In this document: piece by piece, positions 60,201-64,000 of the stretch | Layout of the letters: every line of letters begins with the position of its first letter | Position numbering within the stretch: the stretch's first letter is position 1 | Assembly (NCBI RefSeq): GCF_026625565.1 | Contig: NZ_CP112998.1 | Location: 6,918,501 to 6,982,500 of the forward strand | Reading direction: 5' to 3' | DNA length: 64,000 bases | From: Dyadobacter pollutisoli | GTDB taxonomy: Bacteria > Bacteroidota > Bacteroidia > Cytophagales > Spirosomataceae | Program-made: the position numbers and the translations under genes | The notes under the pieces: model-generated | Database searches by the model: none | Seen by the model: only the letters and a program-made list of their open reading frames with translations | Told to the model about the DNA's origin: nothing

Positions 60201-61916
60201 ATGAAGCGTCGTAGTTTTTTAGGAAGTATCGCACTCACCAGTGCATTAGTAAATAACAACGAAGGTCCGGCTGCAGAGTCCGGGCCTTTTTTGCGTGAAA
60301 ATAAGTCGAAGGAAACACTTTCGGCTGATGTAGTAGTCGCAGGTGCGGGACTCGGGGGCTGCGCGGCTGCGCTGGCTTCTTTGCGGAATGGCTTGTCGGT
60401 GATCCTGACGGAGGAAACGGATTGGATTGGCGGCCAAGTGTCGCAGCAGGGAGTACCGCCGGACGAGCATCAATGGATCGAAACGCACGGCGCTCCGAGG
60501 GCTTACCGTGATTTTCGCAATGCGGTAAGGCAGTATTACATCAGAAACTACCCACTGACAGCCGAAGCCAAAAGCCGTAAAAACCTGAATCCCGGAGATG
60601 GAGCGGTTTCCAGGTTATGCCACGAACCGCGCGTTGCGGTGGCGGTTTTGAATGATATGCTGGCGCCGTACATTAGTTCGGGGAAATTGACATTGCTTTT
60701 GGAGCATAAAGTAGTCTCCGCGGAAGTGAAAGGTAACCAGGCGAAATCATTGGAATTTGTCAATACCAAAAGCAAAGCCCGGGTAACCCTTGCTGCACCC
60801 TATTTTGTAGACGCTACCGAGCTTGGCGATCTGCTGCCGGTAACAGGTACCGAGTTTGTAACGGGTACCGAAGCCAAAAGCGAAACCAATGAATTACACG
60901 CACCCGAGAAAGCAAATCCCGACAACGTACAGGCATTCACCGTTTGCTTCGCGATAGACTATCAGCCCGGAGAGAACCATGTGATCGACAAACCGGCGGA
61001 ATACGATATCTGGAAGAATTACATCCCCAAAATGACGAAGCCCTGGTCTGGAAAGCTGCTCGACCTGTCATACTCCAATCCCAAAACATTGGAACCCAAA
61101 GAACTCGGTTTTCACCCGGAAGGCATTGCTACCGGCGATAAACTGAACCTTTGGAACTACCGCAGGATCATCAGCAAGGCCAACTTCACACCAGGCACGT
61201 ACAAAGGCGACATTACGATCGTAAACTGGCCGCAAAACGATTATTTCCTCGGTAACCTGATAGGCGCGAATGAGAAGGAATTTAACAAGCATTTTGAAAG
61301 AGGCAAGCAGCTGAGTTTGTCGCTGCTATACTGGCTGCAAACCGAAGCCCCTCGCCCCGACGGCGGCAAAGGCTGGCCAGGAATACGGTTGCGCAAAGAC
61401 ATCATGGGTACCGAAGACGGCCTGGCCAAATATCCTTACGTAAGAGAATCGCGGCGCATCAAAGCCGTTTTCACCATCAAAGAAGAACACGTAGGAGCCG
61501 CCAACCGCGAAATGGCCGTAGCAAACGGCGCCCCAGGCCCGAAAGACAAAGCCGCCGAATTCCACGACAGCGTAGGCATAGGTTACTACCACATAGACCT
61601 CCACCCAAGCACAGGAGGCAACAACTACATCGATTTCGCATCACTACCCTTCCAAATCCCACTAGGAGCATTACTGCCCGTGAGAATGGAGAATGTACTT
61701 CCTGCTAATAAGAATATCGGTACTACGCACATTACGAATGGCTGTTACCGGCTGCATCCGGTGGAATGGAGTATTGGGGAGGCTGTGGGGTTGCTGGTGA
61801 AGTTTGCTATTGGGAAAAAGGTTAGTCCGCGGGTTGTGCGGGAGAGGAAGGAATTGTTGGCTGGGTTTCAGGAGTTTTTGAAGGGGGAGGGGGTTGAGTT
61901 GGCGTGGCAAGGATAA
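60201..61916 (+). CDS. FAD-dependent oxidoreductase with twin-arginine-like signal
   Basis: 571 codons. The N-terminus MKRRSFLGSIALTSALV is a Tat-like signal (R-R-S-F-L-G). The FAD-binding motif DVVVAGAGLGGCAAALASL and TDWIGGQVSQQGVPPDEH place it in the FAD_oxidored (PF12831-like) family; YFVDATELGDLLPVTG and ITNGCYRLHPVEWSIGEAVG are further family segments. Substrate unknown. It follows the anti-sigma gene by three bases, so it may belong to the sigma regulon operon. From about 61683 on, codon choice switches abruptly from C/A-ending to G/T-ending triplets without breaking the frame or the family match. Confidence 0.85.
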   Translation: MKRRSFLGSIALTSALVNNNEGPAAESGPFLRENKSKETLSADVVVAGAGLGGCAAALASLRNGLSVILTEETDWIGGQVSQQGVPPDEHQWIETHGAPRAYRDFRNAVRQYYIRNYPLTAEAKSRKNLNPGDGAVSRLCHEPRVAVAVLNDMLAPYISSGKLTLLLEHKVVSAEVKGNQAKSLEFVNTKSKARVTLAAPYFVDATELGDLLPVTGTEFVTGTEAKSETNELHAPEKANPDNVQAFTVCFAIDYQPGENHVIDKPAEYDIWKNYIPKMTKPWSGKLLDLSYSNPKTLEPKELGFHPEGIATGDKLNLWNYRRIISKANFTPGTYKGDITIVNWPQNDYFLGNLIGANEKEFNKHFERGKQLSLSLLYWLQTEAPRPDGGKGWPGIRLRKDIMGTEDGLAKYPYVRESRRIKAVFTIKEEHVGAANREMAVANGAPGPKDKAAEFHDSVGIGYYHIDLHPSTGGNNYIDFASLPFQIPLGALLPVRMENVLPANKNIGTTHITNGCYRLHPVEWSIGEAVGLLVKFAIGKKVSPRVVRERKELLAGFQEFLKGEGVELAWQG

Positions 61917-62137
61917 GATTTGCCGAATTTTTTAGTTTGGTAAATTTATAGTAACGCTGGTAATTCAAGTAAATTTAGAAATTCCAATTGATGTTGTCTC
62001 TTTAAGGAAGAAATAATGTTGTACTTAGACAATGATGAATATGCGATAAAGGTGATTATATCGCTGAACTTTTTGAATATCGATTGTTTATTTTGAAGTA
62101 AATGAAAAAATATTAAAATCTCTCTTTCATAAATTTC
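61917..62137. other. A/T-rich junction between core genes and the defence segment
   Basis: 221 bases, visibly richer in A/T than the preceding genes. A 26-codon frame (62016-62096) is present but not supported. No repeat ends or attachment-site duplication were recognised. Confidence 0.35.
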
Positions 62138-63010
62138 ATGAGCGTTTTTATTAGTTATTCCTCAAAGGATCACGAGTTTGCTGACAGACTCGCATTGGCT
62201 CTTGTTGCTAAGCGAATCAAGGTTTGGTTGGATAAATGGGAGATGCAGCCTGGCGATTCATTATTAGATAAAATCCAAAATGGACTGACTGATTCGAGTT
62301 ACTTGTTGGTAGTGTTATCGAAAAATTCAGTTGAAAGCGAGTGGTGTAAAAAAGAATTGAATTCTGGGTTAATGCGTGAAATAGAAGAACGGAAAGTTCA
62401 CATCATTCCCATCATTATTGATGATTGTAAAGTGCCGGTTTTTCTCAGGGAAAAGGTTTACGCTGATTTCAGAAAGGAGTTTAAAGATGGCTTTGACGAA
62501 TTGATTCGCCCTTTATACAAACTCTTTTCAGAAAATATGGGAAGGAAGGTGAGCGGCGATTTTATAATTGACTACGCTTTCAATTGGGGAAAGAGAAACG
62601 GGTTTTACTTTTTGGACATCGACTTAATAACCTGGTACCAGTCTCAAAGTAAATCGCTCCTAATTCAGCTACACTTGACAGGTAATAATGAAGCTACGAA
62701 AAAGTTTGATGCTTATTTGGCCGCAGGAGTTCCTTTTGTAATGCGAGAAATCGTGACATCGTCACTTAGGTCTTCCGAAAAAATAAGTGCATTAAGATTC
62801 TACATACAGTCCGATAATCCTCATATTGCACATACTAAAATAGGCGATCCTAAGACGAATACAAATTTTGACCTAAACATCCGAGCCGTTCAAATGGGAG
62901 TGGATAACAATATGGCTATACTCCTAGATCTAGTCGATTATTTAAATATAATGGCGGAAGAGTCGGAGCAGCGGATGCGAGAAGATATGCTAAAATTTAG
63001 AGCAATATAA
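62138..63010 (+). CDS. TIR-domain protein, probable antiphage effector
   Basis: 290 codons. Residues 1-125 form a TIR domain: VFISYSSKDHEFADRLALAL, KVWLDKWEMQPGDSLLDKIQ, YLLVVLSKNSVESEWCKKEL and VHIIPIIIDDCKVP. E73 in W-C-K-K-E-L aligns with the catalytic glutamate of NAD-cleaving TIR proteins. The remaining 165 residues (SGDFIIDYAFNWGKRNGFYF and on) are an unassigned domain ending in an acidic helix. Bacterial TIR proteins kill or arrest infected cells by NAD depletion or by making signal nucleotides. Codons are A/T-rich relative to core genes, and a restriction-modification pair converges from the other side. Confidence 0.87.
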   Translation: MSVFISYSSKDHEFADRLALALVAKRIKVWLDKWEMQPGDSLLDKIQNGLTDSSYLLVVLSKNSVESEWCKKELNSGLMREIEERKVHIIPIIIDDCKVPVFLREKVYADFRKEFKDGFDELIRPLYKLFSENMGRKVSGDFIIDYAFNWGKRNGFYFLDIDLITWYQSQSKSLLIQLHLTGNNEATKKFDAYLAAGVPFVMREIVTSSLRSSEKISALRFYIQSDNPHIAHTKIGDPKTNTNFDLNIRAVQMGVDNNMAILLDLVDYLNIMAEESEQRMREDMLKFRAI

Positions 63011-63098
63011 TAGTATAAAGAAGCCTACGACGGGCAAAATCAACTTAGTTAACGCTTTACAGCATGTTTGTTCGCCCTGTAAAGCAGCTATTAATCGG

Positions 63099-63701
63099 CT
63101 AATCGAACTTTTTAAGTACCCCAGCCGCTTGCAGAGGAAATTTTTCAACAATCCACTTCAATACATCCAATTGATCAGAAGTCGGAGCTCTCCTTACCTG
63201 AGCAAGCAGTTTAATAGCTTGTGGTCGATTCAATGTTAAGTTCGAGGCACCCTCGTTACAAATCGAGCATATAGCGCGAAGATTGGAAGGTTCATCACTT
63301 CCACCCATAGATTTGTCAATAATATGCCCAATGTGTAGTCGGGTTTTTCTTCCTTGATCATAAGGATGTGGCTCTCCTGCTGCGGCGCCGCACATTTGAC
63401 AAGTGAATCCATTTCGGTCAAGTACAAACGCTCTGGTTTCTTTTGAAATCGACCGATCAAAGAAAGGGAGGGGCTTAATATCTACCAATAAATACTCACC
63501 AGGCTTTAAATCACTTCTATCATTGTGAGTGACGATATTCATACCCTCTTCGTTGCGCAACTCTCTTAGCCGACGCCCCCATTCACTCGTTCCCGCAACT
63601 TCGCGTAAAAAGTCTGAATTTAGAACATGACCTACATTTTCATAGAAAATCTCACGCAATTTGGCTCGTGAGCCTTTTCCTTTCGGAGCTTTCGTGCTCA
63701 T
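63099..63701 (-). CDS. HNH endonuclease, probable type II restriction enzyme
   Basis: 200 codons. The HNH core is CQMCGAAAGEPHPYDQ, then LHIGHIIDKSMGGSDEPSNL and AICSICNEGAS: two C-x-x-C zinc pairs, the H-x-x-H of the active site and the asparagine. The N-terminal half (about residues 1-90) carries basic residues and no known domain; it may recognise the target. It starts 50 bases inside the end of the methyltransferase gene on the same strand, so the two are one operon, the arrangement of a type II restriction-modification system. Recognition sequence unknown. Confidence 0.87.
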   Translation of the reverse strand: MSTKAPKGKGSRAKLREIFYENVGHVLNSDFLREVAGTSEWGRRLRELRNEEGMNIVTHNDRSDLKPGEYLLVDIKPLPFFDRSISKETRAFVLDRNGFTCQMCGAAAGEPHPYDQGRKTRLHIGHIIDKSMGGSDEPSNLRAICSICNEGASNLTLNRPQAIKLLAQVRRAPTSDQLDVLKWIVEKFPLQAAGVLKKFD

Positions 63702-64000
63702 ATTTTTTCAGTGCATTTTTTATCGATAACCCCATAGCTTTTGCCACAGGAGGAGGGAAGGCATTTCCAACTTGTCGATAGGCTGGTGTTTTCTTACCTG
63801 CAAATTCCCAGTCTTTTGGAAAACCCTGAATTAGAGCTGCCATTTTAAGTGTGAGCTTCGGCAACTCGCTAGAACCGTTCATTGGTGGGTGGTCTGCCAA
63901 ACCTTTTCCATTAACTCCCAACTCGGCCCAAGATTGTTTTGCGCGTGTGGGTCCCAAATCTGCACCACCATGTTTTTTCGAACCTCCCACAAGCGTAGGA
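63652..64000 (-). CDS. C5-cytosine DNA methyltransferase, C-terminal part
   Basis: Open to the right edge, so only the last 115 codons are present; an internal GTG at 63990 is not the start. The frame reads P-T-L-V-G-G-S-K-K-H-G-G-A-D-L-G-P-T-R-A at the edge, then motif IX/X segments KLTLKMAALIQGFPKDWEFA and YRQVGNAFPPPVAKAMG, which are diagnostic of m5C methylases. The catalytic P-C motif and most of the recognition domain lie outside. It overlaps the HNH endonuclease gene by 50 bases and would protect the host from it. Confidence 0.9.
   Translation of the reverse strand, partial: PTLVGGSKKHGGADLGPTRAKQSWAELGVNGKGLADHPPMNGSSELPKLTLKMAALIQGFPKDWEFAGKKTPAYRQVGNAFPPPVAKAMGLSIKNALKKYEHESSERKRLTSQIA

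Noticed and set aside
62016..62096. 26-codon frame MLYLDNDEYAIKVI... in the A/T-rich junction
   Set aside because: Short, no recognised family, no promoter element; expected by chance in A/T-rich DNA.
63652..63990. Complete 112-codon protein starting at GTG 63990
   Set aside because: The frame is open to the window edge and the sequence continues a methyltransferase motif, so the gene is truncated, not short.

Overview
The window is chromosomal DNA from a member of the Bacteroidota, most likely order Cytophagales and close to Dyadobacter/Spirosomaceae. The evidence is the gliding/type IX secretion genes (sprA, gldE, gldF), a SusC/SusD polysaccharide locus with two GH144 enzymes, near absence of Shine-Dalgarno sequences, and many Bacteroidota-type promoters (TTG at -33, TAnnTTTG at -7). 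No rRNA, tRNA, CRISPR array or insertion sequence was seen. All coordinates and motif matches come from reading the sequence by eye; no searches were run.

Layout: 1-7.5 kb is an arginine/proline region (partial four-helix-bundle gene, argG, higBA toxin-antitoxin, GNAT acetyltransferase, aat, then the overlapping operon proB-proA-argE and an enoyl-CoA hydratase-like gene). 8.4-11.4 kb holds rng, a 29-codon basic ribosome-type protein, a TPR protein and HU. 11.5-17 kb is mutY-ssb-gldE, with two oxidoreductase-type genes and a palindromic 10-bp-periodic repeat lying between mutY and ssb. 17-22.9 kb is housekeeping: guaB, DedA, a ComA-type phosphosulfolactate synthase, a thioesterase, mazG, a heptad-repeat coiled-coil protein and thiamine pyrophosphokinase. 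22.9-25.5 kb holds an M1 peptidase and a Kelch protein.

25.6-37.2 kb is a polysaccharide utilisation locus read on the minus strand: SusR-like sensor/regulator, SusC, SusD (broken by a one-base frameshift), LamG lipoprotein and two GH144 enzymes. GH144 activity predicts beta-1,2-glucan as substrate. The SusC promoter is well resolved and carries an operator-like palindrome and an 11-bp-spaced direct repeat. It is followed by a porin and a second TonB-dependent receptor. 41.7-61.9 kb is core: mdh, YkvA, tatA, gatA, a LysM transglycosylase, ruvA, sprA (2385 codons), gcvH, a dihydroorotase homologue lacking its metal ligands, two DUF4199 proteins, gldF, an ECF sigma/anti-sigma pair and a Tat-type FAD oxidoreductase.

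62.1-64 kb begins an A/T-richer defence segment: a TIR-domain protein, an HNH endonuclease and the C-terminal part of a C5 cytosine methyltransferase that runs off the right edge. The most unusual signals are the GTCA decamer palindrome (13595-13712), related periodic inverted arrays at 18.5 and 38.7 kb, the SusC control region, the metal-ligand-free PyrC homologue and the TIR/restriction-modification group.
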